DNA of 64,000 bases, taken from Agrypnia vestita. Its lineage: Eukaryota > Arthropoda > Insecta > Trichoptera > Phryganeidae. The stretch lies in assembly GCA_016648135.1 (NCBI GenBank), contig JADDOH010010232.1:1-64000 (forward strand), given 5' to 3'. Of the stretch, positions 10,782 through 22,115 are shown piece by piece. A program made the translations under genes and the position numbers. The number at the start of each line of letters is the position of its first letter. Position 1 is the first letter of the stretch. The notes below the pieces were generated by a model, which was given only the letters and a program-made list of their open reading frames with translations, ran no database searches and was not told the DNA's origin.

Positions 10782-12115
10782 CTAGCTGTCCTTACCCGGC
10801 GTTGCACGGGTTAAGGATTAAGTTTAAAATAAATTTGTCAGGGTAAGCAAAGGATCGACTCGAGGTATAGATTTGCGTCGAAAATATATCAGGGGAGGGG
10901 AAGGGTTAAAAGAATAGGGGAGAAATATCACATACATTACTCGCCGAGTCCTTAAAAATAAGTTAACAAATTTTGAGTCCGATCAGTCAAACGGTACAGA
11001 TTTGCATCGAAAATGTGTCAGGGGAAAGGGAAGGGGTGAAAAAAATAGGGGGGAAATGTCCCCTATATTACCCGCTGAGTCCATAAGAATAATTTTACAA
11101 ATATTGAGTCCAATCGGTCAAATGGTATATCTAAAATATATCAGCGGAGGGGAAGGGTTGAAAGAATAGGGGGGAAATATCGAATTTGTTACTCGCCGGA
11201 TACTAAAGAATAATTTTACAAATTTTAAGTCCGATCGGTTGAAAGGTACAGATTTACCTATAAAATATATCAGGGAAGGGAAGGTTTAAAAGAATAGGGG
11301 GAAATGTCACATATAATGTCCAATATATAATGTAACAATATTTAATCTCCCGCCGAATCCTTAAGAATAAGATTCCAAATTTTGGGTACGATCAGTCAAA
11401 CGGTACAGATTTGCATCGAAAATATGTCAGGGGGAGAGGAAGAGGTAAAAGAATAGGGGGGAATTATCGCCTAAGTTTATCGCCGAGTCCTAAATAATAA
11501 TTTTCCAAATTTTGAGTCAGATCGGTCAAACGGAACAGATTTGCATCGAAAATATATCAAAGGGAGGGGAAGGGGTATAAGAATAAGGAGAAAATGTTGC
11601 CTTTGTTACCCGCCATGTCATAAAGAATAAGATTCCAAATTTTAAGTCCGATCGGTCAAATGGTAAAGATTTGCATCGAAAATATGTCAGGGGTAGAGGA
11701 AGGGGTATGAGAATAGAGAGGAAATGTTGCCTTTGTTACCCGCCGAGTCCTAAAGAATAAGCTTCCAAAATTTGAGTTTGATCGGTCAAACGGTACAGAT
11801 TTGCATCGAAAATATGTCAAGAGGAGGGGAAGGGATTTGAGAATAGGGAGGAAATGTTGACCATGTTACCCGCCGAGTCCTAAAGAATTAGTTTCCAAAT
11901 TTTGAGTCCAATCTGTCAAACGGTACAGATTTTCATAGAAAATATGTCAGGCGGAGGGGAAGGGGTATGAGAATAGAGAGGAAATGCCTATGTTACCTGC
12001 CGTGTTCCAAAGCATAAGTACGTAAAATTTGAATCCAACCGGACAAACGGTGTGGATTTGTATAGAAAACAGACAGACAGACAGATAGACAGACATTGAG
12101 TTTTATAGGTATAGA
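10782..12115 (-). mobile_element. Helitron-type element with internal ~115-bp tandem array, copy B
   Basis: This is the most complete copy. On the minus strand it starts TCTATACCTATAAAACTC (12115) after an A and ends GGACAGCTAG (10782) before a T, meeting the Helitron rules of 5' TC, 3' CTRR and insertion between A and T. Just before the CTAG lies CCCGTGCAACGCCGGG, which can form the expected 3' hairpin. The interior is about ten degenerate ~115-bp units, each with a TCGGTCAAACGG core, TTGCATCGAAAATATGTCAG and an AGGGGAGGGGAAGGGG-type purine tract. No Rep/helicase frame exists, so it is non-autonomous. Confidence 0.75.
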
Positions 12116-12935
12116 TGACGAATATAATATCTTCGATTTTCCATTTCCATTTGACGCCGTTATCAGAAATATTTATGATATCTGCTTCTGCAAATATGTA
12201 TTCCATAATGTCTTTTTGATATGAAGATGATAAGAAAGCGGCAGTTGCTGGTGCTGGAAATATTATTCAGTTAGTAAAGGGTAGAGACCCTTGTTATTAA
12301 TTTAATGTCGCTCCTCGTTCAAAATTCAAGACAAAACAGTTTAATATAATTCTTATGAGTGTTTGATTTATGAAATTTATAATTTTTTAAACATTTCGCT
12401 TAAACAACAAAAAATACCAACCTCAAAATGTGTAATTTTGTTCAGGATATAGTTTTTTGGTAATTTTCTAATAGATACACGCGCACTAATATATTTGAAC
12501 TTTTGACTAGTATTTGCACAATGATTTAATAATTGAAATGCGACAGTCATGGTATTCCATTCCATAGCTGTTTGTTTTCGAAAATGGACAAATTGAGGTA
12601 AGCAATATATCTTTAAATTTAAATACACTCAGGTATTCTGTAAAGTACTAACTGTTTTCAAAAATCACTCATTCCATTTGTGATCAAAACTCAAAGTAAA
12701 TAAAATAGAAATATATAATTTATGCTACTGTCTTTACATGTGATGAAAGTGATTTTTTTGCTAAAAATATATATTTCATGATCTATGTATTATATATACG
12801 CCATGAGTATCATTTAACTTTTGCTGTTTATTCTTTGTTCCGTCTTTAAAAAAAACTATGTTATGTAAGTATCCTGTTTCTAAATTTATGTGGTCTCAGG
12901 TTTTATAAGAAATAAAAAAATATTTCCTGTTCATT
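12116..12935. other. AT-rich stretch, nothing recognised
   Basis: The minus-strand frame at 12377-12628 has no family signature. The end near 12940 passes into the microsatellite tail of the LINE that follows. Confidence 0.45.
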
Positions 12936-12972
12936 TAATAATTTAATAATAATAATAATAATAATTATAATA
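12936..12972 (-). repeat. (ATT)n tail of the LINE at 13068-14158
   Basis: About eight AAT/ATA triplets on the plus strand, read as (ATT)n on the minus strand, lie about 100 bases downstream of the LINE stop codon. Short tandem tails of this kind mark the 3' ends of several non-LTR lineages. Confidence 0.65.
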
Positions 12973-13067
12973 TGTACATTACAAACTAAGTGTTCAAGGC
13001 ATACATATTATGGAAGTACATATCAAAATAAAAATATTTAATACATTAAAAATAACATAAAATCTGG

Positions 13068-14158
13068 TCAAAGGTGTAGGAGAATCCCGCTTCGGAAAAC
13101 TCCCTCCGAAACATGGAATATATCAATACCCAAAGCGATTTTGCTCAGCGGAGCTGTGGCTCTTCCAACAGGCATTACCATCGGCAGGTTGGTCCTGTAT
13201 ATTGGAATGTGAAACAATCTATGCTGACGATATCTAATGTAATTATCAGGAACATTCAAACCGATGCTCTGCATAATTTCAGGATTATCGATCACACCAC
13301 GCAACAATCGATAAAAATGTGTAATCAAATACACATTCCTTCTAGTCTCTAGACTATTGTAGCCAAGCATACCCTGGAGAAACTCGGTTGGGTAAAGCCA
13401 AGGATAATGCCCGTACTCTCTCATGTAGAGATATCTCAGAAACTTCTTTTGGACTTTCTCCACCATAAGAGAGTACTTGCTCTCATGTGGCCTCCAGATC
13501 ATCGAGCCACTCTCGATTCTACTCCGCACCAAGGAGTTGTAAAGAGTTCTAAGTACGCGAGTATTCTCGAAAACCCTGGCAGCACGCAGAACAAATCCTA
13601 ACATTCTCAAAGCATTACCACTGATCGTCTCTATGTGATCGTGAAATGTTAGGTTGCTTAAAAATCTAAAACCTAGATCTTTAACATTCGATATTCTTGT
13701 CAGATTTTGGTCGCTCATTTTGTAGCGAGAAAATAGAGTTTTTTGGGCCCTAGTGAAGGATGTAACCGAACACTTGGAAACATTAAACAAAAGGTTATTT
13801 CGTTTTCCCCATTCACATACATTTGATACATCTGCTTGGAGAATATGAAAATCGTCCAAAGTTGACACCTTTAAGAAAAGCTTTAAGTCATCCGCAAATA
13901 ACAGAAAGCGCGAGTATAAAATTACATTTTTTATAATATTGATAAAAATCGAAAACAACAATGGACCCAGGTGAGATCCTTGTGGGATACCCGAGAAGGT
14001 AAAGAAGCACTCTGACGCGAATAGGCCGTAGGAGACGTATTGGTTCCTATTTTGGAGGTAGCTCGCCATTAATTTTAGCATACCATCCGAGAAACCAATC
14101 TCATCCAACCTTTTCAATATGACATCATGAACACTTTTATGTGCCACCAGATTGCGCA
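13068..14158 (-). CDS. 5'-truncated non-LTR retrotransposon reverse transcriptase
   Basis: An open frame of about 363 residues covers the second half of a LINE ORF2. Visible in order are the palm segment with GIPQGSHLGPLLFSIFI (about residues 57-73), the catalytic FADDLKLF, a WGKRNNLLFNVSKC segment, the LGFVLRAARVF thumb region and a C-terminal region typical of the Jockey/CR1-like lineages. The protein would copy element RNA at a nicked chromosomal target. The N-terminal endonuclease and the first RT blocks are absent: similarity stops near 14157, where the sequence changes to low-complexity ATAGGTAAGGTG repeats. That is ordinary 5' truncation. No stops or frameshifts interrupt the remaining frame, so the copy is fairly young. 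The first ATG, at 14157, is not a natural start. Clade assignment is approximate. Confidence 0.85.
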
Positions 14159-14159
14159 T

Positions 14160-15763
14160 TTGAAAGAATTTAAAATATAGGTATAAGGTGTAATATTGGT
14201 AAAAATATAGGTAAGGTGTAATGCAACTATGACGTTAAGAAACTCGATAATGTTTAAATAAGGAGAAAAAAATATTTTTTTTGTCAACAAATATGCAATT
14301 TTACCCTTCCTATCTTTTTTTCTTTTTCTAAAAGACCATACCATTTAAATTCGCTAATAATAAAAAATATACAAAATATCAGCGACATACAATGAATCAT
14401 GTATAACTGCAACGTATATGGAATACAAATGAGACCCTTCAGATATTAAAGGAAACTGGCCACAATAAGGTCCAAAAAAATGGTCTTGTGAAATTAATTA
14501 AATTTCTTTCAACATCTCCGAATGCAAATAAATATTGGGCCGACATATTGGGATCTAAAAGCCACCATATTGATGAACCTGATAGAAAATAGTTGTTCGA
14601 TTAAATTAAAATTGTTACCATTCCACCAGGGATTGTAAATTGTCTTCAGATCATTGCAGACCAACATATATTTGCGATAGCTAAAGTTTGATGTTAGATA
14701 TGTATTATTATGTATGTAAGTTACAGTAGGGATTTTTTTTCTAAACTGAAGTGAGAAACAAAAAAAATTAAACTACTTAAAAGCCCTTTTTCAAGAGAAA
14801 TGAACAATAATGTTACATTTAACTATCCATAATCATGAGAAAAGGCATGATGACGGTATTAAAGAATAATAAATTTCTGAGGAGAAAATATTTTGAAAGG
14901 ATTCTAAAAAATGATCCAGTATTAATATACACATTGAGATTAATAAGATTTTCAATAAAATAAAAGTATTAAATTGTGCAATCCACCATTTTGACTGAAA
15001 CACCGGTCAGAGCCAATGATTTCACGCCTCAGTACTCATCACCGTGTCTTTGAACTGTTGCCATAGACACAATGCAATGTTTACTGAGGCTTGACGTCAC
15101 GTAGACGAAATGACAGCTGCTGGCGTTTTTGCACGAAATTAAAAATATTTAGATGAAAATATAATTATTTGTGTAAAAACTTAGGTTATTACTGAAATAA
15201 CGTTATTTTCGGCAACAGTAGACGTGTACCTACAATATACACGTTACTTCAAAATCTGTCATCATGCCAATTATTCATGGACTTCAGGTAATGTTACATT
15301 TCTGCACGTGTACATTATAATACATTTATAAAAAAGGATTAACAGTTAAAGTAAAAAGTATTGAATAATAACTTAAATAAAACGATCGAGTGAATGTTCT
15401 ATTATCTCCCAATAAATTTCATTTAGAGGACAATATATGTGAAATTTAATAGATCTAATAAAGGAATTTCCACCCAATTGGGTTGAAGACTAGACTCGTG
15501 TTGAATATGTTTTATTCTCTCGGTTTTACGATGAGGCTATTTTCAATAAAATTGTAACAGAAAAAAAGGGATAATGATATAGGATAATTCTTTCAATATC
15601 TAAGTAAGGATTTATTGTACCTAAGTAGGGATCATTAGGAAATCTAATAGTTTCTGCACGACTTGATGTCAATCAAACATAGCAGAAATATTAAACACAA
15701 AAAGTAATTATATTGTAGTATGCTCACGATATTTAGGTTGATAAATTTGTATTATACGTTCGG
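14160..15763. other. Repeat-bearing stretch without a gene
   Basis: 14790-15010 is an inverted copy of 23365-23590. They share CACCGGT next to GTTTCAG, a GGTGGATTGCA stretch and GATCATTTTTTAGAATCCTT on one strand or the other. This is a dispersed, unclassified repeat. No coding frame longer than about 60 codons has recognisable features. Confidence 0.6.
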
Positions 15764-16813
15764 TTGACAAATTAATAGGGACACCTATGAAAATTAAGTA
15801 ATTCTCACTTTGAATTCATAAAACAATGACGTGTATGATTTTAGGCACAGGAATTATTTTTAATTAATAAGCAATTACACCTTGTATACGTCGTGGCATT
15901 CTCTGAGTGCCCCAGTTTTGCATCAATAGTTAGTTCAGGAGATTGTTTTGAAACCCGGATGGGAGTTTTGAAGAGCTGCTACTTGATCCTGATCACATTC
16001 TTGGTAATCTCCCTCTTCATGGGCTCGCACAAGTTTCCAATGGGGTTCATGTCAGAGGAATTTCCCAGCCAAGGTACAACCTGTACTTTTTTGGCTAGTA
16101 TTGTAGTGACAGTCCTAGTTTTGTGGCAGGACGCAGAATCATGCATAAATACATACTTCTGGTATCCATTCTCAGACTTGAGCCAGCAATCAATTTTCCG
16201 TTCTTAGACTTGAGACAGCAATCAATTTTTCATTACTTGTTTGTACTAATGCTGCCTCATAGTCTCTTTCACGATGAGTGGGCTCCCCATTCGTTGATCG
16301 TTAACGATGATCATGAACGTCAGACAAGCTTTTTTCCTTTTTTCGATTTTGGAGACATGTGTCTCTGATTTTACGGTCAGTACGTATGGTGATTCGTTTT
16401 CTGCCACATTTCCCAACACGATCCACTTTAAAAGGCAGGTTTTGATAAAAAAAATTTTATCCTGTTAACCACAGACCTTGAAACACCTGTAATGGCTATT
16501 ATTTCTCTTTAGAAAAAATGTTAAGTATCTATAAATAGTGTCTTGACTTCCGCACAAATTCTTCGAGACGTTTTTGAAGACTTGGTTATATTGAAAAAAC
16601 GTAATACTGGGGTCGACATGGCAAAACTGGGTTGAAATAAACATATTTTTTAACAGATATGACACTTTGATAGTGTTTTTACTTCTTAAAAGTGTCAGTG
16701 ATGATACCAGCAGTAAAAATAATGAAGAAATAGCCATTATTAATGTTATTTAGAAGAAGAAACACTGCAAATATCGAAACCGCAAAATATTGGTACTGTC
16801 CCTATTAGCGAAG
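15764..16813 (-). mobile_element. Tc1-like element relic
   Basis: Short inverted ends, TAATAGGGACA near 15773 and TGTCCCTATTA near 16797, enclose a decayed transposase on the minus strand. The exact termini are uncertain because the outermost bases have diverged. Confidence 0.65.
15893..16740 (-). pseudogene. Tc1-like transposase pseudogene
   Basis: On the minus strand an N-terminal part resembles a helix-turn-helix (VSKNLCGSQDTIYRYLTFF, in the frame at 16737-16465). The C-terminal part reads KYVFMHDSASCHKTRTV, then VVPWLGNSSDMNPIGNL. These match the second and third catalytic blocks of Tc1-family DDE transposases, which cut and paste the element at TA sites. The second D is kept in MHDSASCH. 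The final acidic residue, normally E in the PIEN motif, is G here. The first catalytic D block is not recognisable, and frameshifts and stops separate the parts. It is dead. A plus-strand frame over the same bases (15893-16207) is an antisense shadow. Confidence 0.75.
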
Positions 16814-17330
16814 TGAAAAACTACATTTCAAAATGAAGACTACAACACACACACGTTCACCAATTTGAAGACTACAAAGTGTACACTACATTACACATGA
16901 AGTGAACTAATTGTAGTATTAATGAAGTGAACTATTGCAGTAGGTACTACAAAATTGAATTGACGTGCAAGAAGTGCTTCTTGAAATATTACTACTAGAA
17001 AATTTTCAAAACCATGGGGGGGGGGGGTTGTTTCAGTTTCCGAAGATTTCTTCATTCGGTCCTAAAATTTTTCAAACCATGGAGGGGGAGGTTGTTTCGA
17101 TTTCCAAAAATTTCACATAAAAAATGTACTATTTGAAGTATGTACTCGTACTTTCGATAACTTTGAAGTGTGTGTACTTTGTAGTGTTCGCTTTGAAATG
17201 AAGTGTAGGTACTATTTGAAGTATGTACTTTCAATAACTTTGAAATGTGTATAGTTTGTAGTGTACCCTACACTTCAAAACGTGTGAAGTGTACACTTCA
17301 TTGTAATGTAGTACTACATTGTAGTAATGA
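16814..17330. repeat. Degenerate simple-sequence region (GAAGTGTAC/ACTACA)
   Basis: Variants of TTTGAAGTGTGTACTTTGTAG and ACTACATTGTAGTA recur irregularly on both sides of a ~66-base duplication at about 16995-17120. That duplication contains AAACCATGG followed by a long G run. No gene is present. Confidence 0.6.
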
Positions 17331-17635
17331 GTACAGAGCGGACCCATCACTATTCCCTATTAATTTATCAACCTACTGTAATCAATCAATATCAATATAT
17401 ATATATATAAAGAAACCCGTGTTTCCCTATCCGCCAAGTTTTCTTCGTAACCAGATAATACCACCCCCTGGTGGTTATTATGGTGGTGAATAGCCCTTGG
17501 TGTCCCGTTGAAAATGTGCGTGTTGGTGGGGATGGCTGAGCGCGGGTGGGAGTGGATGACGAAAATGTGCCTTCTAGCATATTGCTTTGTTATGGGAAGG
17601 CCGCAAATACTTGAGATTGTTCCAGAATGGGCCCG

Positions 17636-18465
17636 CCGACTAGGTCGGTAAGTCTAGAAGGTTCCGGAATAATCCGCTCTAGAAAGTTCTGGAAGGAGAA
17701 CGTTCTAGAAAATTCCCAAAAGTTCTGTAAGCTTCCAAACTAAGTGGCGAAGTGTGCGGGTGTATCCAAAAGGTTCCAGGACGTTAATGACAATTTTCGA
17801 ATGCTTTAGAAGTTTCTGGAAGCAGAAAGTTCAAGAACATTCTATATGGTTCCAAACTGAATGTCGGAGTGTACCGGTGAGTCTAGATGATTCTAGAAGG
17901 TTCGATAATGCTTTAGAAAATTCTGGAAGGAAAAGGTTCTAGAAGATTCCCGAAAGTTCTGTAAGATCAGACTGAGTGGCAAGGTGTATCAGTGAGTCTA
18001 GAACAGAAAGTTCATGATGTTTCTCGAATGCTTTAGAAGGTTCTGGAAGCAGAAAGTTTAAAAAGGTTTTATAAGGTTCCAAACCGAGTGGCTGAGTTCA
18101 TCGGTGAGTCTAGAAGTTTCCAGAAGATTAAGAGAAGGTTCCAGAATGCTTTAGAAAGTTCTGGATGGAGAAAGTTTTATAAGGTTCCAAACTGAGTTGT
18201 AGGATGTGTCAGCGAGTTTTAAAGGTTCCGAAAATTTCTAGAGGGTTTGAGAATGCTCTAAAAAGTTCTGGAAGGAGAAAGTTCTACAAGCTATCAGAAA
18301 GATCTATAAGATTTCAAACTGAATAGAGGAGTGCGTCGGTGGGTCTAGAGGCTCCAGAAAGAATTATAATGCTTTTTCTGTAAAGGAAAAGTTCTAGTAG
18401 ATTCCAGGAAGTTCTATAAGATTTCGGAATGCTCTAGAAAGTTTTGGAAAGTTCTCTCTAGAGTG
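17636..18465. repeat. ~115-bp tandem array rich in heat-shock-element-like motifs
   Basis: Seven or so degenerate units each contain a GAGTGGCGGAGTGTG-like stretch, GGTGAGTCTAGAAGGTTCC, GAATGCTTTAGAAAGTTCTG and GAAGGAGAAAGTTCTAGAA. The block is crowded with TTCnnGAA and alternating TTC/GAA pentamers (TTCTAGAA, TTCCAGAA, TTCTGGAA), which is the form of heat-shock-factor binding sites. The frame at 17754-17942 is repeat-derived. Whether HSF binds is unknown; the motif could simply be part of the satellite unit. Confidence 0.75.
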
Positions 18466-18637
18466 TTATGGTTGTGCGTTAAAATATCTGTTGATATTTT
18501 GGCAAAACGATGACGGTCCAGCAAGGCAATCCAATCACAGGTGCCGAAACCAGCAAAAAAGAGACGTCAACACAATTCTATGCTTACCGAATTATGGTCC
18601 CGAGTAAAGCCGGGCCAACCAACTATTATATACTAAA

Positions 18638-19118
18638 TTAGCGGTCCATATCCGGCGTTGCCCGAGTAACATTTCTTTATTTAATTTTTTTAAATTTTAT
18701 TTAGTTGAAAATAAGTTTGTGGGGGGAAAGGCGTCATTTTTTTTCCAAAACCTCTAAATAAAAATGATGTTTCCATTTAATGCATGCAGAAAGTGGATGC
18801 GATGTCCAGGAGAGTGGTGGAGTTGACTTTTGAAAAATGAAAAATCAAATTAACAAAAATATTTTACCTGCTACCGGGATTTAAACCAGCGGGCCTTCAT
18901 TCTATCTATGAATATTGATGCTACATTTTAAAAAGTATAACGGATATTTTCGATAAAATACAATAAAACATATTAGCATATTTCGCCTTAGAAACTAAAG
19001 AACGAGTAATGTTCTCAAATATGCACAAATAAGACCAAAATAGTAATCATGCTGTGAAACAAATTACAAACAAAGCGTAAAGTTAATCTCCAAAGCAGGC
19101 TAACGGCCTATTCAAAGG
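18638..19118 (-). mobile_element. Helitron-type 3' end (CTAA|T)
   Basis: On the minus strand the sequence ends CGGATATGGACCGCTAA before a T, with GGGCAACGCC just inside, closely resembling the 3' end of the copy at 10782. The extent to the right is unclear: no TC 5' end and no tandem units were found before the piggyBac element at 19123. Confidence 0.4.
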
Positions 19119-20086
19119 TTAACACTCCGTTACACGCGCGGGGCACAGGCGTGCCCCAGTGAAATATTTTTGCCTATTATTTATTAAACAATGTATCTAC
19201 AATCTTGCCGCTTCTAATAGCTGTTGTTAGTGTCCTTGAATACTCGCTAGTAGCGCGACGGCAGCATCGGTGAACGGATGTGTTTTCTGGAAACTTTTTA
19301 GTGTCGGTGGGCCACGCCTGTGCCCCGCGCGTGAGATACCGTAACTATTTCATTTTTGAAGAAAGTAATTAATTTTTGATATTTCTTGTCTATTTTGAAT
19401 TTCACGTAAAGATAATTAATATTGTGTATAATTGTATAATATTTAGCTTTATAGTGGTATAATAAAAAATGTGTTTTGTTTGTTTTAGGTACTTATAAAC
19501 CAAAATGAACAGATTAGAACGACAAATAAGGACTTGGCTCTTATATTCCTAGAAACATCTTTATGTTGCATGCTATGTTCCTTTGAACGTAGCATGCTTT
19601 TTTGGGTATAAATCAAAACGATTTGACACCTCTGGAAGATGACAAACCCCTGAAAAGGAGTAAAACAGCTAGGTGCTATGGCTGTGGAAAAGCTAAAAAT
19701 CGCTCGACTAAAACCGCGTGCCAGAAATGTCAGAAGCCTGTGTGTAACAATCATAAATATAGTATGCATTTATTATTATAACTGAAGTCAAAATGATCTC
19801 AATAAGTTAACTAATGAAAACTAAAATCTCAAATTTATAATTTCCATGTTAATTTTTTCATAATTTTCTAAGGTTGAGGAAAAAACATTTTGGTTCTTGT
19901 TTTTATAGAGAAAAGATTTATTTTTTGTTTTCATTATAAGTGTCAATAAAGACTGATTATGTATAAAATATGTTTATTTTTTATTTCTACACACATAACA
20001 AATAATCCATCAATTACTTTGGGGCACAGGGGTGCCCCGCGCGTGTAAATATGTAATTATTTGCAGCGCGTGTAACGGAGTGTTAA
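19119..20086 (+). mobile_element. piggyBac-type element, internally deleted
   Basis: TTAA occurs on both sides (19119-19122 and 20083-20086). Both ends begin CACTCCGTTACACGCGC, followed on the left by a GGGGCAC...GTGCCCC palindrome. An inverted copy of this GC-rich end also lies inside, near 19312-19335, as subterminal repeats do in piggyBac elements. The element between TTAAs is 960 bp, far below the ~2.4 kb of autonomous members, and keeps only the last part of the transposase (19611-19781). Confidence 0.85.
19611..19781 (+). pseudogene. piggyBac transposase C-terminal cysteine-rich domain
   Basis: The plus-strand frame ends KTARCYGCGKAKNRSTKTAC, then QKCQKPVCNNHKY and a stop at 19781. The spacing of C, C, C, C, C and H matches the C-terminal cross-brace zinc-binding domain of piggyBac transposases, which helps the enzyme bind element ends. 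The DDD catalytic core is deleted; upstream sequence is non-coding and contains a small inverted repeat (GCATGCTA...TAGCATGC near 19568-19602). The complete domain and stop suggest an internal deletion, not decay from the end. The minus-strand frame at 19485-19769 is a shadow. Confidence 0.8.
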
Positions 20087-20374
20087 TACAGATAACCCAA
20101 AAAGAGTTAACATGCTGTAAATAGTACAGATCCTCTTTAATCCTCCGCCACTGCTCTGACAAATAAAAACCTCGCGTGTAACCAATTCGCTAAATTTATT
20201 ATTTGGGCCGCTTTTAATGTATAAAATAAATTCACCGAATCAATTATCTTTTACAAAAGGGGCTAAGTGCTCAATGACCACATTTCGTTACACTTTGCTA
20301 TAATAATTAATTTTTATTTTCAATTCTGAATTATAAATATATGTGTACACTCGTAAAGAGAGGTGGATTTAAAT

Positions 20375-20680
20375 AACTAACTAACTAACCATCACGCCGT
20401 TTCCTCACATGGGTAGGCAGAGAGAATAGAACGCCATATTCTTCTATCTTGGCCACTTTTGCTTCGGCTAGATTTATACATCTCCTTATATAAGTTCCAC
20501 GGTTGTTAAGGCAGGGCCATCCTCAAATACTTGTACTATCTGATCATACCAGGTCTTTCGCGGATGCCCTCGATTCCTGTTGCCTTCAACGCTCGCCTCA
20601 TATATTTTCTTAACCATCTTTCCTCATTAATACGTTCCACATGACCAAACCATTTCAGCAATCTTTTCTTTATTCTATCT
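20375..20680 (-). pseudogene. LINE ORF2 C-terminus, family with (TTAG)n tail
   Basis: The minus-strand translation gives fragments RWFGHVERMN-like, GRPRKTWYDQIVQVF-like and RRMRRCI-like, ending in a stop and a (TTAG)n tail at 20375-20395. The same family occurs at 25330 and 57005, and possibly at 63940. It is truncated on its upstream side by the poly(A) end of another LINE at 20681. Confidence 0.7.
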
Positions 20681-21470
20681 TTTTTTTTTTTTGGATGTGA
20701 GTTACAATTATTTTTGGCCTTGCTTGCTATCTACAAGGCTTATAATGTACCTCGATGGGAGCTCAAGTATTCTACTTTAGCTACTACCAGCTTTGTTGGA
20801 ATGGGAGGTATTTATCCGTGGAACTTGGAACGCCATTACATTTGCCTATATGGAGAGGGAACCATGGGAAACCACTTTTAGAAGGAGTCGGACCTGAGGG
20901 GACCTTCCTATACGTTTTTATAACGTTAGGCTTTTGTTTTATTTGAATGTCCTGACTACATTCTCTATGAAAGATTTCACCTCTCGTGATAAGTCCTTAT
21001 GACTTATCACGGTTGCGATAAGTCATAAGTCCTTCTGTCTGCACGCTTCCTCCAGTTTGTGTCATTGTGTGCTGAAAATGGGACAAAACATCAGCAGGTG
21101 AGAAATATCTTGTATGCCAGTTCCGTCGCAGGGGCATGTGTCGTCATTAATTATTTTGAGACGGTGAAGTTAACTCTTAAATAGGCCATGTCCTTTTAGC
21201 ATCTGTGTTAGTTCAAAGGTCGGGGTTACCGAGGCTCTGAACTTATGAGCGTCCAAAATTGATGGGAAAACCATTTTTGTAACCTTTCCCGTCGCTTCGG
21301 ACACATGCCTTTGGTTATTTATTCTATCTACTACACCATATCGATCCTTAATTTTTTCCACCCAAATTAATAAATCACGGGAAATTTCATTTAGTCGAGA
21401 TGTGTAGGGGACATTCATGCAAATGCGTGAATTTATTCCCGCCTGCAGAAAGCTAGCAGTCAACTTCTGA
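20681..21470 (-). pseudogene. LINE ORF2 C-terminus with poly(A) tail
   Basis: On the minus strand, 21463-21170 reads FRASVTPTFELTQMLKGHGL. Past one stop it continues in frame as INDDTCPCDGTGIQDISHLL, then MFCPIF. An LTxxLTGHG-like segment followed by a CPC...H...CP knuckle is the usual C-terminus of LINEs with an RNase H domain. The 3' untranslated part runs to a run of A on the minus strand (plus-strand T run at 20681-20692). It is 5'-truncated near 21470. It abuts the LINE tail at 20375-20680 and probably inserted into it. The plus-strand frame at 20755-20946 lies in the 3' UTR and is not a gene. Confidence 0.7.
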
Positions 21471-21639
21471 GTGAAGAATGTAGTTAGTACCTAATGAATT
21501 GTGTTGTCAATTGTTGTGAAATGATGTAACCAATCGATAAAGCACTCAATTTTACCAAAAGTTCGGTAAATCTTAGGTGGAAACCATTCTTAAAAGATCC
21601 AACACGCTTTAAAGGAAGTCATAAAGGAGTAGTAACCGC

Positions 21640-22115
21640 TTTCAAGATGGCGGCTTATCAGTGGACAGCAAACTTCGTCCAGGTAGACCCTTAATAACCC
21701 GAAACAACAATGTAATTGACCATGTGCGTCATAAATTTGGTCATGAAGGATCGTCGTATCATAGTCTAAAAATTTGCTAATCAGGTGCATTAAAACGGTA
21801 CATTAAATTTTTATCGAGGATTTAAGCTTGAAAAAAGTGTCAGAAATATTGAAAACCGTAACTGCTAACGATGGACCAGACGCAATGCCGTTTGTAAATC
21901 GCATGGGACGTGTTGAATATCGTAAAAATGACCCCAACTTCCTACACTATGATCACTGGTGATGAGTCGTGGGTTAAAGAGGATAAGATACCAGAAACCA
22001 TGATGATTCTTCACAATAGAAACATCCATCATCATAGCACGTCAGGTCCGCAACAATGTCCCGCTCAGGCAGTTTTGTTTTGCACTCGTGCACTATGGAA
22101 AAAATCGGGGCGTTA
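21640..22115 (+). pseudogene. Degraded mariner-like transposase
   Basis: A stretch reading MITGDESWV (about 21950-21976) matches the first catalytic D block of mariner transposases, preceded out of frame by NDPNFL. Further upstream, GRPLITRNNNVIDHVR can be read near 21675-21725, similar to the linker after the DNA-binding domain. Several frameshifts and stops break the frame. The second and third catalytic D blocks are not recognisable and no inverted ends were found. A fragment is the only fair description. Confidence 0.55.

Noticed and set aside
13113..13601. Plus-strand frames opposite the LINE
   Set aside because: Antisense to an open reverse transcriptase frame with clear motifs.
15893..16368. 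Plus-strand frames of 104 and 81 codons
   Set aside because: The minus strand of the same bases encodes the Tc1-like transposase blocks, so these are antisense shadows.
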